Source: Gulosibacter macacae (GTDB lineage Bacteria > Actinomycetota > Actinomycetes > Actinomycetales > Microbacteriaceae). From it: 64,000 nucleotides of DNA. Every line of letters begins with the position of its first letter. Within the stretch, counting starts at the first letter, position 1. Below are positions 36,686 through 46,213 of the stretch, in pieces. The stretch is taken from contig NZ_RQVS01000004.1 of the NCBI RefSeq assembly GCF_003865375.1, positions 159,910 to 223,909 of the forward strand. The letters are read 5' to 3'. Below the pieces are notes generated by a model that made no database searches, was not told the DNA's origin, and saw only the letters and a program-made list of their open reading frames with translations. The position numbers were made by a program, and so were the translations under genes.

Positions 36686-38433
36686 GCGAATTCCTCGATG
36701 TGGTCGTGGATGAGTTGGTTGGTGAGTGCGTCAGTGCGGAAGTGCGCGCCGACACTTTCTTGGCGTTGTAGCGCGGATGCGGTGACGAGTGTCGCGATGT
36801 CGAGCAGGTGTCGGTCTTCGGCGGCGTTCGCGCCCTGACGCTCGGCCCCATCCGTGCCCTGAGGCTCTCGAAGGGCAACAAAGCCGTGCTTCGAGAACCT
36901 CAGCACTCGATCAGCGTTCGCGCCCTGACGCTCGGCCCCATCCGTGCCCTGAGGCTCTCGATCAGCGTTCGCGCCCTGACGCATTCGATCAGCTTCTGCG
37001 CCCTGAGGCACTCGAAGGGCGAGGTGGCCAAGCTCCTCCCGCCACGCGGCGAGCTGTCCGGCGGCTCGCTTGAGTCCGGTCTCGTCGCGCAGCAGACCAA
37101 CCTCACGCCACATGAGTTGCTGCAGCGCCTGCCGCGAAAACGGCTGCGACTCGCACTGCGCATCCGTCTCGAACTGCGCATCCACCTCCCCCTCGACGAA
37201 CTGCAGCACCGGCCGACGCAACTGCGGCTGCCAGCGCGAGCTGACCGCATCCTCGCCCATAACCGCAGCGACGCGAGCCCCAAACACAGCGCCCTCAAGC
37301 AGCGAGTTCGAGGCGAGCCGGTTCGCGCCATGCACGCCGGTGCAGGCCACCTCGCCGACGGCATAGAGGCCCGGTAGCGAGGTGCGACCAGCGAGATCGG
37401 TCGCCACGCCGCCCATGGCGAAGTGCGCCCCGGGGCGCACGGGAATCGGCTCGCGCGACCAATCGAGCCCCCGCTCCCGCACAGCGGCATCGATCGTGGG
37501 GAATCGGCGCGCGAGTTCCGCATCCGTAAACATCGTGGCGTCGAGCACTACCGGGGCTCCTCCCTGCCGCGCCATGACGGCAGCGCAGGCGCGGGCCACA
37601 ACATCGCGCGGCGCGAGCTCGGCACGCGCGTCGAACTCGGGCATGAAGCGGTGACCGGAGGCATCCCGCAGCACCGCGCCCTCCCCGCGCACCGCTTCTG
37701 AGACGAGGAACGGCTCGCCGACCGCGAGTACGGTCGGGTGGAATTGCACGAACTCGAGGTCGGCGACCGCCGCGCCCGCGCGCCAGACCACCGCGATGCC
37801 ATCGCCGGTCGCCGAACCCGGGTTCGAGGTGAGCGGGTAGAGCGCCCCGAAGCCGCCCGTCGCAAGTACGACCGCATCCGCGTTGACTTCGAACTCAGAC
37901 GTAGCATCGAGCGACGAGCAGAAGCGCGCCCCGCGCACCCGGCCGTCACGCACGATGAGGTCGAGCAGGCAAGCATCTTCGGTGATGGTGACGCCAGCGC
38001 GCCTAGCTGCGGCAATGAGCGCCGTCTCAATGCGCGCGCCGGTCGCGTCGCCGCCCGCGTGCACGACGCGCGCCGACGAGTGCGCGGCTTCGAGTCCGCG
38101 CGCCCACGAGCCATCGGCAGCACGGTCAAACTCGACGCCGATTGCCGCAAGCTCGCGGATGCGGTCGGGCCCCTCGGTGCAGAGCACTCGCACGGCCTCC
38201 GGGTCGCACTCCCCCGCCCCCGCGGCAAGCGTGTCGCGCACGTGTGCCTCGACGCTATCGTCGGCGAACACCGCGACGGCGATGCCGCCTTGAGCGTATG
38301 TGGTGCATCCGGTTTCAGCGCGGTGTTTCGTCGCCACGATCACGTCATGCCCCGCGGCTGCGGCATGCCGGGCGGCGGTGAGCCCGGCGATGCCGCTGCC
38401 GAGCACGAGTACGCGGCCGAGTACGCGGCTCAT
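36673..38433 (-). CDS. nadB: L-aspartate oxidase with a repeat-expanded C-terminal segment
   Basis: A 586-residue flavoenzyme oxidising L-aspartate to iminoaspartate for NadA. It has the FAD motif VLGSGIAGLTAARHAAAAG, HRAETGCTTYAQGGIA, the substrate region VQFHPTVL and TSLPGLYAVGEVACTGVHGANRLASNSLLEG. Typical NadB is near 540 residues. The extra length comes from about 65 residues at roughly 480-545, built from two copies of REPQGTDGAERQGANA plus partial units (RMRQGANAD, RVLRFSKHGFVAL). They are encoded by a 90-bp-period REP-like array, and the reading frame continues through it into a normal C-terminus. Function is probably kept. The start shares a base with the nadA stop (TGATG). Confidence 0.93.
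   Translation of the reverse strand: MSRVLGRVLVLGSGIAGLTAARHAAAAGHDVIVATKHRAETGCTTYAQGGIAVAVFADDSVEAHVRDTLAAGAGECDPEAVRVLCTEGPDRIRELAAIGVEFDRAADGSWARGLEAAHSSARVVHAGGDATGARIETALIAAARRAGVTITEDACLLDLIVRDGRVRGARFCSSLDATSEFEVNADAVVLATGGFGALYPLTSNPGSATGDGIAVVWRAGAAVADLEFVQFHPTVLAVGEPFLVSEAVRGEGAVLRDASGHRFMPEFDARAELAPRDVVARACAAVMARQGGAPVVLDATMFTDAELARRFPTIDAAVRERGLDWSREPIPVRPGAHFAMGGVATDLAGRTSLPGLYAVGEVACTGVHGANRLASNSLLEGAVFGARVAAVMGEDAVSSRWQPQLRRPVLQFVEGEVDAQFETDAQCESQPFSRQALQQLMWREVGLLRDETGLKRAAGQLAAWREELGHLALRVPQGAEADRMRQGANADREPQGTDGAERQGANADRVLRFSKHGFVALREPQGTDGAERQGANAAEDRHLLDIATLVTASALQRQESVGAHFRTDALTNQLIHDHIEEFACSS
36824..36961. repeat. In-frame tandem repeat array inside nadB (family B)
   Basis: Two identical 48-bp units (36824-36871 and 36914-36961), exactly 90 bp apart, i.e. 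30 codons. Each begins GCGTTCGCGCCCTGACGC and ends CCCTGAGGCTCTCGA. Partial units follow up to 37020. The spacer holds GTGCTTCGAGAACCTCAGCA, the family-B core also seen at 34.3, 50.8, 51.7 and 63.6 kb. Confidence 0.88.
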
Positions 38434-39764
38434 CAGCGTGCCGCGCTCTTCGTGCCAGCGCCGCTCGGCGTCGCGGCAAGCATCCGCTCGAGTGCCACGC
38501 GAGCAGGCTCAGCAACCGACGCATCGACGGTGATCTGGTTGCGCACGACGCCGTCGACGAGTCCTTCGAGCACCCACGCGAGGTAGCCCGGGTGGATGCG
38601 GTACATCGTCGAGCAGGGGCAGACCACGTCGTCAAGGCAGAAGATGGTGTGCTGCGGGTATTCGGCGGCGAGGCGCTGCACGAGGTTGATCTCGGTGCCG
38701 ATCGCGAACACGGTGCCGTCGGGAGCCGCTTCAACCGCCTTGCGGATGTAGTCAGTCGAGCCGGCCTCATCAGCCGCATCAACGACCGGCATCGGGCATT
38801 CGGGATGCACGATGACGCGCACATTCGGGTGCTCGGCCCGCGCGCGCTCAATCTGGGCGACGGTGAAGCGCTTGTGCACCGAGCAGAAGCCGTTCCAGAG
38901 GATCACCTTGGCGTCGTTGAGCACGTCTTCGGTGTTGCCACCGAGCGGCAGGTTCGGGCGCCACAGCGGCATCTGCTCGAGCGAAATGCCCATCGCCTTC
39001 GCGGTATTGCGACCGAGGTGCTGGTCGGGGAAGAAAATGACGCGCTGGCCACGCTCGAACGCCCACTCGAGCACGCGCGCCGCGTTCGACGACGTGCAGA
39101 CGATGCCGCCATTGCGACCGCAGAACGCCTTGATCGCGGCCGAGGAGTTCATGTAGGTGACGGGGATGAGCGGCGCGCGTCCGTCAGCATCCGGCTCGTG
39201 GCCGTAAATCTCGGTGAGTTCAGCCCAGGCATCCTCGACCTGCTCGATATTGGCCATATCGGCCATTGAACAACCGGCGGCGAGGTTCGGCAGAATGACG
39301 GCCTGTTCGGGCCCCGAGAGGAGGTCGGCGGTTTCGGCCATGAAGTGAACGCCACAGAACACGATCGCTTCGGCATTGGGATGCGCGAGCGCCGCGTTGG
39401 CGAGTTGGAACGAGTCACCCACGTAGTCGGCGTGCTGCACGACCTCGTCGCGCTGGTAGAAGTGGCCGAGGATGACGAGCTTGTCGCCGAGCGTGGCCTT
39501 CGCGGCACGGATGCGGTCAGCGAGCACTTCATCGCTCGCCTCGCGATATTCGGCGGGAATCGGCACCTGTTGCGGAGCGTCACCCGGGATGGCGTCAGCT
39601 GTGGACGCGCCAGGGCCGTAGCCGGGAGCGGTGTCGAAGTTCCAGGTGGGGCGAGCGAGCTCGGGGCCGCAGGTCGAGCCGGTTTGCTTGCCGGTCGAGA
39701 TGAGCTGGATGCTGCGGGCCACCGAAGCAGTTTCGCGGACGTCGGTGCTGATGGGTGCGTTCAT
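38433..39764 (-). CDS. nadA: Quinolinate synthase A
   Basis: A 443-residue 4Fe-4S enzyme condensing iminoaspartate with dihydroxyacetone phosphate to quinolinate. It has VILGHFYQRDEVVQHADYVGDSFQL and three cluster cysteines in the contexts AGCSMADMA, GFCSVHKRF-HPECPMPVV and CLDDVVCPCSTMYRIHP. The N-terminal 75 residues are an unconserved extension. It is followed without a gap by nadB and lies 85 bp after the nrtR-like gene, which I read as the first gene of the operon. Confidence 0.95.
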   Translation of the reverse strand: MNAPISTDVRETASVARSIQLISTGKQTGSTCGPELARPTWNFDTAPGYGPGASTADAIPGDAPQQVPIPAEYREASDEVLADRIRAAKATLGDKLVILGHFYQRDEVVQHADYVGDSFQLANAALAHPNAEAIVFCGVHFMAETADLLSGPEQAVILPNLAAGCSMADMANIEQVEDAWAELTEIYGHEPDADGRAPLIPVTYMNSSAAIKAFCGRNGGIVCTSSNAARVLEWAFERGQRVIFFPDQHLGRNTAKAMGISLEQMPLWRPNLPLGGNTEDVLNDAKVILWNGFCSVHKRFTVAQIERARAEHPNVRVIVHPECPMPVVDAADEAGSTDYIRKAVEAAPDGTVFAIGTEINLVQRLAAEYPQHTIFCLDDVVCPCSTMYRIHPGYLAWVLEGLVDGVVRNQITVDASVAEPARVALERMLAATPSGAGTKSAAR

Positions 39765-39848
39765 GGTGGATCCTTGCGTGATGCGGCGGCGGTGCCGCGG
39801 GTGGAGCTGTGGTGGAAGTGGGGGCGCGGAGCTATTGGTTGCGCAGCG

Positions 39849-40541
39849 TCACTGGTTGCGCAGTGGCCCGCGGTCGGCGAGTTCGAGCGCCTGGTTTGTT
39901 TCGTAGAGGCGGGCCGGGCGGTGCGCGCCGGTACGGAATTCCTTGGTGGCCAAGATCGCCTGCGAGGCCTCTACCTGTCGGCGGAAGTTCGCCGGGTCGA
40001 GCGACTTGCCAAGCACGGCTTCGTAGACCTCGCGCAACTCAGCGAGGGTGAACAGCTCGGGCAAGAAGCCCTGCGCAATGCGGCTGTAGCCGACCTTGTT
40101 CTGCAAGCGCCAGCTGGCGTACGCAACGATTTCGTCGTGGTCGAAGGCGAGACCGCGCAGGCGCTTGACCGGGAACCACTCGACATTCTCTGGCGCCACC
40201 GCGGCGCTTGCTTCATCGGCGCGCACGAGTGCCCAGTAGACGATCGACACGGTGCGACCGGGGGCCCGGTCGACAGCGCCAAAGGCGTAGAGCTGCTCGA
40301 GATAGCTCGGGGCAAGCCCGGTGGTTTCGCGCAGGGTGCGGGCTGCGGCATCGGCCAGACCCTCGTCGGGTCGAAGCCAGCCACCGGGTAGTGCCCAGTC
40401 CCCCTCGTAGGGGTCACGGGTGCGCTTTACGACGGGCATGACGATTTCCCACTCCCGCACATCTTCGGGTGTGCGACGGAGTGCAAAGATCACGGTCGAG
40501 ACCGCAACGCGGATCTCATCCTGAGCACTAGTTTGTGTCAT
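39849..40541 (-). CDS. nrtR: NrtR-family Nudix-HTH regulator of NAD synthesis (predicted)
   Basis: A 230-residue protein. The N-terminal half is Nudix-like (VIFALRRTPEDVREWEIVMPVVKRTRDPYEGDWALPGGWL), but the Nudix box reads G-x5-E-x7-R-T-L-R-E-T-T-G-L: two of the catalytic glutamates are replaced by Thr. The C-terminal 90 residues (FLPELFTLAELREVYEAVLGKSLDPANFRRQVE) form the winged-helix end seen in NrtR. NrtR proteins bind ADP-ribose with a degenerate Nudix fold and release DNA, so control of the nad operon fits, including its own promoter. The ATG at 40541 matches a promoter 17 bp upstream. Confidence 0.8.
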   Translation of the reverse strand: MTQTSAQDEIRVAVSTVIFALRRTPEDVREWEIVMPVVKRTRDPYEGDWALPGGWLRPDEGLADAAARTLRETTGLAPSYLEQLYAFGAVDRAPGRTVSIVYWALVRADEASAAVAPENVEWFPVKRLRGLAFDHDEIVAYASWRLQNKVGYSRIAQGFLPELFTLAELREVYEAVLGKSLDPANFRRQVEASQAILATKEFRTGAHRPARLYETNQALELADRGPLRNQ

Positions 40542-40564
40542 TGCTACCCTAACTCTCGAAACAG

Positions 40565-40593
40565 AGCTTAGAGTCACCATGACCTGAAGTCAA
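40565..40593 (-). promoter_or_regulatory. Promoter of the nrtR-nadABC-desulfurase operon
   Basis: On the minus strand TTGACT (-35, 40593-40588), 17 bases, then TAAGCT (-10, 40570-40565), with the predicted transcript start about 17 bp upstream of the nrtR start codon. The region between is the expected site of NrtR binding. Confidence 0.6.
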
Positions 40594-40621
40594 TTCCGGG
40601 TACTGCCACGCCCCGGAAACG

Positions 40622-40653
40622 CCAAATGCCCCCGCAATTGCGGGGGCATTTGG
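40622..40653 (-). terminator. Terminator of the rpoA-rplQ operon
   Basis: A perfect 32-bp palindrome (CCAAATGCCCCCGCAA and its complement), 32 bp past the rplQ stop. A loop of four gives a 14-bp stem. Confidence 0.85.
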
Positions 40654-40685
40654 TCAGGTGCTCGCGTCAAACACGAGTGAAGTAG

Positions 40686-41264
40686 TTACTTCTTCTCGTC
40701 GTCCTTGGCGTCAGCGTCAGCTTCCTCGGCCTCGATCTCAGCTGCTTCCTCAGCGGCCTCGTTGGCGCCTTCAACCTCAGCGGCGGTCTCAGCAGCTTCA
40801 GCAGCCTCAACCTCGGCCTCGGTGGGCTCGACCTCAGCGTCGTCGATCTCGACGGCGGGCTCTTCGACAACGACCTCGTCCTTGGCGCGCTTCACCTTGG
40901 GGGTGACGGGCTCGAGCACCAGCTCGATCACGGCCATGGGAGCGTTGTCGCCCTTGCGGAAACCGGTCTTGATGATGCGGGTGTAGCCACCTTCGCGCTC
41001 AGCAACGAGCGGCGCGATCTCGGTGAAGAGCTCGTGCACGACACCGCGGTCGGTGATCGTCTGGAGCACGCGGCGACGGTTGTGGATGTCGCCCTTCTTC
41101 GCCTGGGTGATCAGACGCTCGGCCACCGGCTGCAGGCGCTTGGCCTTGGTTTCGGTGGTCTGGATGCGCTTGTGGGTGAACAGCTGCGAGGCGAGGTTGC
41201 CAAGCAGGAGACGCTCGTGGGCAGGGCCGCCGCCGAGACGCGGACCCTTGTTGGGCTTAGGCAT
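40686..41264 (-). CDS. rplQ: 50S ribosomal protein L17 with long acidic tail
   Basis: A 192-residue protein. Residues 1-120 are the L17 core ([42 protein letters not shown] and [23 protein letters not shown]). The last 70 residues are Ala/Glu/Asp-rich, an extension common in actinobacterial L17 but long here. It follows rpoA with 44 bp between, closing the infA-to-rplQ block. Confidence 0.96.
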   Translation of the reverse strand: MPKPNKGPRLGGGPAHERLLLGNLASQLFTHKRIQTTETKAKRLQPVAERLITQAKKGDIHNRRRVLQTITDRGVVHELFTEIAPLVAEREGGYTRIIKTGFRKGDNAPMAVIELVLEPVTPKVKRAKDEVVVEEPAVEIDDAEVEPTEAEVEAAEAAETAAEVEGANEAAEEAAEIEAEEADADAKDDEKK

Positions 41265-41308
41265 TCGTGGTTCTCTTTCTCAGAATTTCGGACCGCAGGA
41301 TCCGCAGG

Positions 41309-42304
41309 TTAGATGTACTCGCCGCTGTCTTCGGGCGCACCGTAGAAGTGGGTGCCCTCGAAACCGGGCACGCTGTCCTTCAGGGTGAGGCCGAGCCCGG
41401 CGAGCTTCTCGCGAACCTCGTCGACCGACTTCTGACCGAAGTTGCGGATGTTCATGAGCTGGCTCTCGCTCAGCGCCACGAGCTGCGACACGGTGGTGAC
41501 ACCCTCGCGCATGAGGCAGTTGTACGAGCGGACCGAGAGGTCGAGGTCGTTGATGCTCATCGACAGTTCGTCGGTGATCACCTGGTCGACCGGCGCGGGG
41601 CCGATCTCGATGCCCTCGGCTTCAACGTTGAGCTCGCGTGCAAGGCTGAACAGCTCGACGAGCGTGCCACCGGCCGATGCCACGGCGTCGCGCGGCGAGA
41701 TCGACGGCTTCGACTCAACGTCAACGACGAGGCGGTCGAAGTCGGTGCGCTCACCGGCACGAGTTGCCTCGACACGGTAGGTCACCTTGAGCACGGGCGA
41801 GTAGATCGAGTCGACCGGAATCTGGCCGGTGTCCGAGAACTCGTTGCGGTTCTGCTGCGCCGAAACGTAGCCGCGGCCGCGCTCAATGGTGAGCTCGAGC
41901 TCGAACTTCGCGTCGTCGTTGAGCGTCGCGATCACGAGGTCGGGGTTGTGAATCTCAACGCCAGCCGGCGCGGAAATGTCAGCCGCGGTGACCTCGCCAA
42001 CACCGGTCTTACGGAGGTAAGCGGTGATCGGCTCATCGTGCTCGCTCGACACCACGAGCTGCTTGATGTTGAGGATGATCTCGGTGACGTCTTCCTTCAC
42101 ACCAGTGATGGTGGTGAATTCGTGCTGGACGTTGTCGAGACGGATGCTGGTCACGGCCGCTCCGGGGATGGAGCTGAGGAGCGTGCGACGCAGCGAGTTT
42201 CCGAGGGTGTAGCCGAAGCCAGGCTCGAGCGGTTCGATGACGAAGCGCGAGCGGTACTCCGAGACGTTTTCCTCGGTGAGGGTGGGGCGCTGTGCAATGA
42301 GCAC
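41309..42304 (-). CDS. rpoA: DNA-directed RNA polymerase subunit alpha
   Basis: The 331-residue alpha subunit. The N-terminal assembly domain has [36 protein letters not shown]; the C-terminal domain has [22 protein letters not shown] and [18 protein letters not shown], the UP-element and activator surface. The GTG at 42304 is preferred: it follows AAAGGACC, and actinobacterial alpha subunits begin [10 protein letters not shown] frame to 42361 is open but not conserved. Confidence 0.97.
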   Translation of the reverse strand: MLIAQRPTLTEENVSEYRSRFVIEPLEPGFGYTLGNSLRRTLLSSIPGAAVTSIRLDNVQHEFTTITGVKEDVTEIILNIKQLVVSSEHDEPITAYLRKTGVGEVTAADISAPAGVEIHNPDLVIATLNDDAKFELELTIERGRGYVSAQQNRNEFSDTGQIPVDSIYSPVLKVTYRVEATRAGERTDFDRLVVDVESKPSISPRDAVASAGGTLVELFSLARELNVEAEGIEIGPAPVDQVITDELSMSINDLDLSVRSYNCLMREGVTTVSQLVALSESQLMNIRNFGQKSVDEVREKLAGLGLTLKDSVPGFEGTHFYGAPEDSGEYI

Positions 42305-42471
42305 TGTGTGGGTCCTTTCGGCAAAGCGTCCGCTATATGACGCTTGGCGTGTTCGCCGCACTGGGTGATCGGCGAGCGGTGGCGATGTGCGTGAGCAGGC
42401 GTATGGGTTGGGGGCGGCGACTCAGCGCCGCAGATCGCCCACGCGAGCAATTCGCGCGGGCGATCAGAGCG

Positions 42472-42870
42472 TTAGACGCGGCGACGCTTCGGCGGGCGGC
42501 AACCGTTGTGCGCCTGCGGGGTGACGTCGTTGATCGAGCCAACCTCGAGGCCAGCGGCCTGAAGCGAGCGGATCGCGGTCTCGCGACCCGAACCCGGGCC
42601 CTTCACGAACACGTCGACCTTCTTCATGCCGTGCTCCTGCGCCTGGCGGGCAGCCGACTCAGCGGCTAGCTGCGCGGCGAAGGGGGTCGACTTGCGCGAG
42701 CCCTTGTAGCCCACGCCACCCGACGAGGCCCAGCTGATGACCGCGCCAGTGGTGTCAGTGATCGACACGATGGTGTTGTTGAACGTCGACTTGATGTGCG
42801 CCTGTCCGACGGTGACGTTCTTCTTGTCCTTGCGGCGGGGCTTGCGCGCCGCAGTCTTGGGGGTAGCCAA
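42472..42870 (-). CDS. rpsK: 30S ribosomal protein S11
   Basis: A 132-residue protein with [46 protein letters not shown] and the C-terminal [18 protein letters not shown]. It lies between rpsM and rpoA. The gap before rpoA is 167 bp. rpsD, often placed here in other phyla, is absent, as usual in actinobacteria. Confidence 0.97.
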   Translation of the reverse strand: MATPKTAARKPRRKDKKNVTVGQAHIKSTFNNTIVSITDTTGAVISWASSGGVGYKGSRKSTPFAAQLAAESAARQAQEHGMKKVDVFVKGPGSGRETAIRSLQAAGLEVGSINDVTPQAHNGCRPPKRRRV

Positions 42871-42921
42871 TTCTTCTCTCCTACGAAACTCGGTTCACAC
42901 GCATCCGCGATTGCGGATGGG

Positions 42922-43296
42922 TTACTTCGCCTTCTTCTTGCCGGCGACGGTGCGCTTCGGGCCCTTGCGGGTGCGAGCGTTCGTCTTGGTGCGCTGACCG
43001 TGGACCGGAAGACCGCGGCGGTGGCGGATGCCCTGGTAGCTGCCGATCTCGACCTTGCGGCGGATGTCGGCGGCAACCTCACGGCGGAGGTCACCCTCGA
43101 CCTGATAGGTGCCTTCGATGTGGTCACGGAGCTGGACGAGCTGCTCGTCGCTGAGGTCCTTGACGCGGATGTTGCCATCGATTTCGGTGGCCTTGAGGGT
43201 GGCGAGGGCGCGCGTGCGGCCAATGCCGTAGATGTAGGTGAGTGCAACCTCGACGCGCTTTTCGCGCGGGAGGTCAACGCCTGCGAGACGTGCCAT
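42922..43296 (-). CDS. rpsM: 30S ribosomal protein S13
   Basis: A 124-residue protein starting [26 protein letters not shown] and ending [23 protein letters not shown], with [21 protein letters not shown] typical of S13. It contacts the A-site finger of 23S rRNA. It follows rpmJ with a 170-bp gap. Confidence 0.97.
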   Translation of the reverse strand: MARLAGVDLPREKRVEVALTYIYGIGRTRALATLKATEIDGNIRVKDLSDEQLVQLRDHIEGTYQVEGDLRREVAADIRRKVEIGSYQGIRHRRGLPVHGQRTKTNARTRKGPKRTVAGKKKAK

Positions 43297-43466
43297 TGGG
43301 AGTGTGCTCCTGTTTGGTTGAGGTGTAGTGCAGCAATTGGGCCCCGGCCTCGTGCCCGGAGGTGTCCCCGCGCATCCTCAGTGGATGCGCGGTTCTTGTC
43401 GCTGCGATTGCCGTATTGAGTTTTCGTGCGGCGGTTGCCGCACCTTGCCGCTCGTGCGGCAGGCGA

Positions 43467-43580
43467 CTAGCCCTGGCGCTGCTTGTGGCGCGGGTTGTCG
43501 CAAATCACCATGACGCGGCCGTGGCGACGAATCACCTTGCACTTGTCACAGATCTTCTTCACGGAGGGGTTGACCTTCAT
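43467..43580 (-). CDS. rpmJ: 50S ribosomal protein L36
   Basis: A 37-residue gene, too short for most scans: it starts [16 protein letters not shown], continues to NPRHKQRQG and ends with TAG at 43467. Cys11, Cys14, Cys27 and His32 form the zinc site, so this is the zinc-binding C+ form rather than the zinc-independent paralogue. It lies between infA and rpsM as in most actinobacteria, and AAGGAACC precedes the start. Confidence 0.96.
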   Translation of the reverse strand: MKVNPSVKKICDKCKVIRRHGRVMVICDNPRHKQRQG

Positions 43581-43700
43581 GATTGGTTCCTTTTTGATCG
43601 CTGGCCTCGTACCGATACGGATTGCATCGGCCGTTCCTTATCCAGCAAACGGGCAAAACTCGCCACGCGCTCTCAGAACAAGAGCACGCGCGCGAGCGGG

Positions 43701-43922
43701 TTACTTGTAGCGGTAGACGATCCGGCCACGGGTCAGGTCGTAGGGGCTGAGCTCCACGATCACGCGGTCCTCAGGGAGGATGCGGATGTAGTGCTGTCGC
43801 ATCTTGCCCGAAATATGAGCAAGCACCTTGTGCCCGTTCGAGAGCTCCACGCGAAACATCGCGTTCGGCAGTGCTTCCACTACCGTGCCCTCGATCTCGA
43901 TGACGCCGTCTTTCTTGGCCAT
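43701..43922 (-). CDS. infA: Translation initiation factor IF-1
   Basis: A 73-residue OB-fold protein: [48 protein letters not shown] and the end [16 protein letters not shown] are nearly invariant. It occupies the ribosomal A site during initiation. The usual upstream partner map is about 1.3 kb away, because mdh lies between them. Confidence 0.97.
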   Translation of the reverse strand: MAKKDGVIEIEGTVVEALPNAMFRVELSNGHKVLAHISGKMRQHYIRILPEDRVIVELSPYDLTRGRIVYRYK

Positions 43923-44071
43923 AGCCTCACTGTCGCTTTGAGATCTTCGCCCGCATGCAGGTCATGCGGAATCGGGGAAACGCGTACGATTCAACGCACG
44001 CGAAACACACCGACTGTCAACTATAGGCGCGATGATCGCGATTCTGCAAGGGCCACTCGCTCCGAGGATGC

Positions 44072-45070
44072 TCAGATGGTAATCCCGAGGGCCCGCACCG
44101 CATCCCGTTCGCCTTCGAGATCGGCGATCGTGGCCTCAGTAAGTCGCAGCACACGCTCGGATCGTTCAAGATCGCTGACAACGTGCCAATCGCCATCGCG
44201 CGAACGCGCCGGCATGCCAAAGACGAGCCCTTCGGGCACACCGTACTCCCCGTGCGAGGGCCGAGCAATGGTCACCCAATCGTCGGCCGGGGTGCCGAGC
44301 ACCCAATTGCGCACGTGGTCGATAGCTGCGTTGGCGGCACTGGCAGCACTGGATGCGCCACGGGCCTTGATGATCTCGGCGCCGCGGTTTGCGACGGTGC
44401 TCGCAAACTCGCCGTCGAGCCACGCATCGTCCTGGATGCGCTCGCGCGCGGGCACACCCTCAATGAATGCGTGATCGACGTCGGGCACCTGCGTGTTCGA
44501 GTGGTTGCCCCACACGGTCACGCGGGCAATCTTGTCGGCCGAGACACCCGTGCGGCTTGAGAGCTGGCCGATGGCGCGGTTGTGGTCGAGTCGCATCATG
44601 GCGTGGAAGTTGTCGCCGCGAATATCGGGGGCGGCGGCGCGGGCAATCGCCGCGTTGGTGTTGGCGGGGTTGCCAACCACGAGAACGCGCACATTCTCAT
44701 CCGCGTGTTCGCCGATCGCGCGACCCTGGGCGGTGAAGATTTCGGCGTTCGCAGCGAGGAGGTCGGAACGATGCATCCCCTGCTTGCGCGGCATCGCGCC
44801 GATGAGCAGTGCCACATCGCAGCCGTCGAAGGCGGTTTCGAGGGAGTCGGTGACGGTGATATTGCGCAGAAGTGGGAAGGCGCCGTCGGCGAGTTCCATC
44901 GCGGTGCCCTCAGCAGCATCCACGGCCTGTGGTACCTCAAGGAGGCGCAGGTCGACGCTACGTTCGCGACCGAGCATGGCGCCCGCAGCAATTCGGAAGA
45001 GCGCGGCGTAGCCGATATTGCCGGCGGCGCCGGTGACAGTAACTCGGATGGGACCAAACGGATCGCTCAC
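44072..45070 (-). CDS. mdh: Malate dehydrogenase
   Basis: A 332-residue NAD-dependent enzyme of the LDH/MDH superfamily, interconverting malate and oxaloacetate. It has [21 protein letters not shown] at the start, [31 protein letters not shown] and the catalytic His in [15 protein letters not shown]; the substrate arginines occur in MPRKQGM and MRLDHNRA. It belongs to the cytosolic-type group used by actinobacteria. Between map and infA it interrupts the usual gene pair. Confidence 0.93.
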   Translation of the reverse strand: MSDPFGPIRVTVTGAAGNIGYAALFRIAAGAMLGRERSVDLRLLEVPQAVDAAEGTAMELADGAFPLLRNITVTDSLETAFDGCDVALLIGAMPRKQGMHRSDLLAANAEIFTAQGRAIGEHADENVRVLVVGNPANTNAAIARAAAPDIRGDNFHAMMRLDHNRAIGQLSSRTGVSADKIARVTVWGNHSNTQVPDVDHAFIEGVPARERIQDDAWLDGEFASTVANRGAEIIKARGASSAASAANAAIDHVRNWVLGTPADDWVTIARPSHGEYGVPEGLVFGMPARSRDGDWHVVSDLERSERVLRLTEATIADLEGERDAVRALGITI

Positions 45071-45235
45071 CGCGGACTCCTAGATCAGTGCGTTGCTAAC
45101 GGCTTTGATCCTGGCACACGGGGGTGAGATATCAACCGCAACGGCCCGGAAGGAGCGTGAGCACAAGGAGGAGTGTCGCTGACGCCAGATTCTCTGAGCC
45201 TCCGCCAACGGGCTAGGGCTCCGCCGCGGGGAGTT

Positions 45236-46072
45236 CTACGGCCTAACGGGCACCACTCCGAAGGTGGCAAGTCCGGCAGCCCCACCATCCTCAGCGGTCG
45301 ACACCCAAATTCCACCCGCGTGGCGCAACACGGTGTGCTCCCAATGAGCAGCCACGGTGCCATCGGCCGAACGGACGGTCCAGCCATCCGAGTCGACAAC
45401 AACATCGCCAGAACCACCCGTGAGCATCGGCTCAATGCAGATCGCGAGCCCCGCCTTCACGACCGGCCCACGGCGACGCACCCGGTAGCTAAACACAGTC
45501 GGTTCCTCATGCATATCGCGGCCGATACCGTGGCCGGTGTACTGCTCGAGGTTGCCGAGCGGGCCCGGCTGCTCTTCAATCGCATCCTCGATCGCACCGC
45601 CAACATCGTTGAGGTGGCGCGCCTTCGCGACCGAGGCAATACCGGCCCACATCGCCGCACGGGTCGCATCGCTTACGCGATTTGCCTCGGCAAGCCAAGC
45701 CTGCGCATCCGGCTTCGATACCTCGCCCGGCACGATGAATGTGCGAGCCGAGTCGCCATTCCAACCATCAAGTAGCGCGCCGCAGTCGATCGACACAACA
45801 TCGCCAGCTTCGAGCGGACGGTCATCGGGGATGCCGTGCACGACGGCATCGTTTACCGAGGCGCACACGGTGTGTGAGTAGCCCTCCACGAGTTGGAAGT
45901 TCGGCACGCCGCCAGCGGCGCGAATCGTCTGCTCGGCGATCGCATCGAGATCGAGCGTGGACACACCAGGACGAACGGCAGCTTCGACGGCATCGAGGGC
46001 TCGGGCGGTGAGCACACCGGCCGGCACCATCATCCGCAATTCGTCAGCAGTCTTGTAAATAGAGGAACGCAT
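45236..46072 (-). CDS. map: Type I methionine aminopeptidase
   Basis: A 278-residue dimetal enzyme removing the initiator methionine. The metal ligands appear in the expected order: CASVNDAVVHGIPDDRPLEAGDVVSIDCG (two Asp), GHGIGRDMHEEPTVF (His), CIEPML (Glu) and WEHTVL (His/Glu). The N-terminus MRSSIYKTADELRMMVPAG is standard. It is separated from mdh by 165 bp and is divergent from the APC permease gene. Confidence 0.94.
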   Translation of the reverse strand: MRSSIYKTADELRMMVPAGVLTARALDAVEAAVRPGVSTLDLDAIAEQTIRAAGGVPNFQLVEGYSHTVCASVNDAVVHGIPDDRPLEAGDVVSIDCGALLDGWNGDSARTFIVPGEVSKPDAQAWLAEANRVSDATRAAMWAGIASVAKARHLNDVGGAIEDAIEEQPGPLGNLEQYTGHGIGRDMHEEPTVFSYRVRRRGPVVKAGLAICIEPMLTGGSGDVVVDSDGWTVRSADGTVAAHWEHTVLRHAGGIWVSTAEDGGAAGLATFGVVPVRP

Positions 46073-46213
46073 GATGCCACAAGCCTAGGCCCCGCGCACG
46101 ACCCCCACCGTTCGGCGGTATGCGCTCAAAGTTAAACCCTGGTAGTTTCCCGTGAGTTCACAGAACCCAGTTCATATCTTGACTGGGCACTCAACGACGC
46201 GAATACGGAACCA

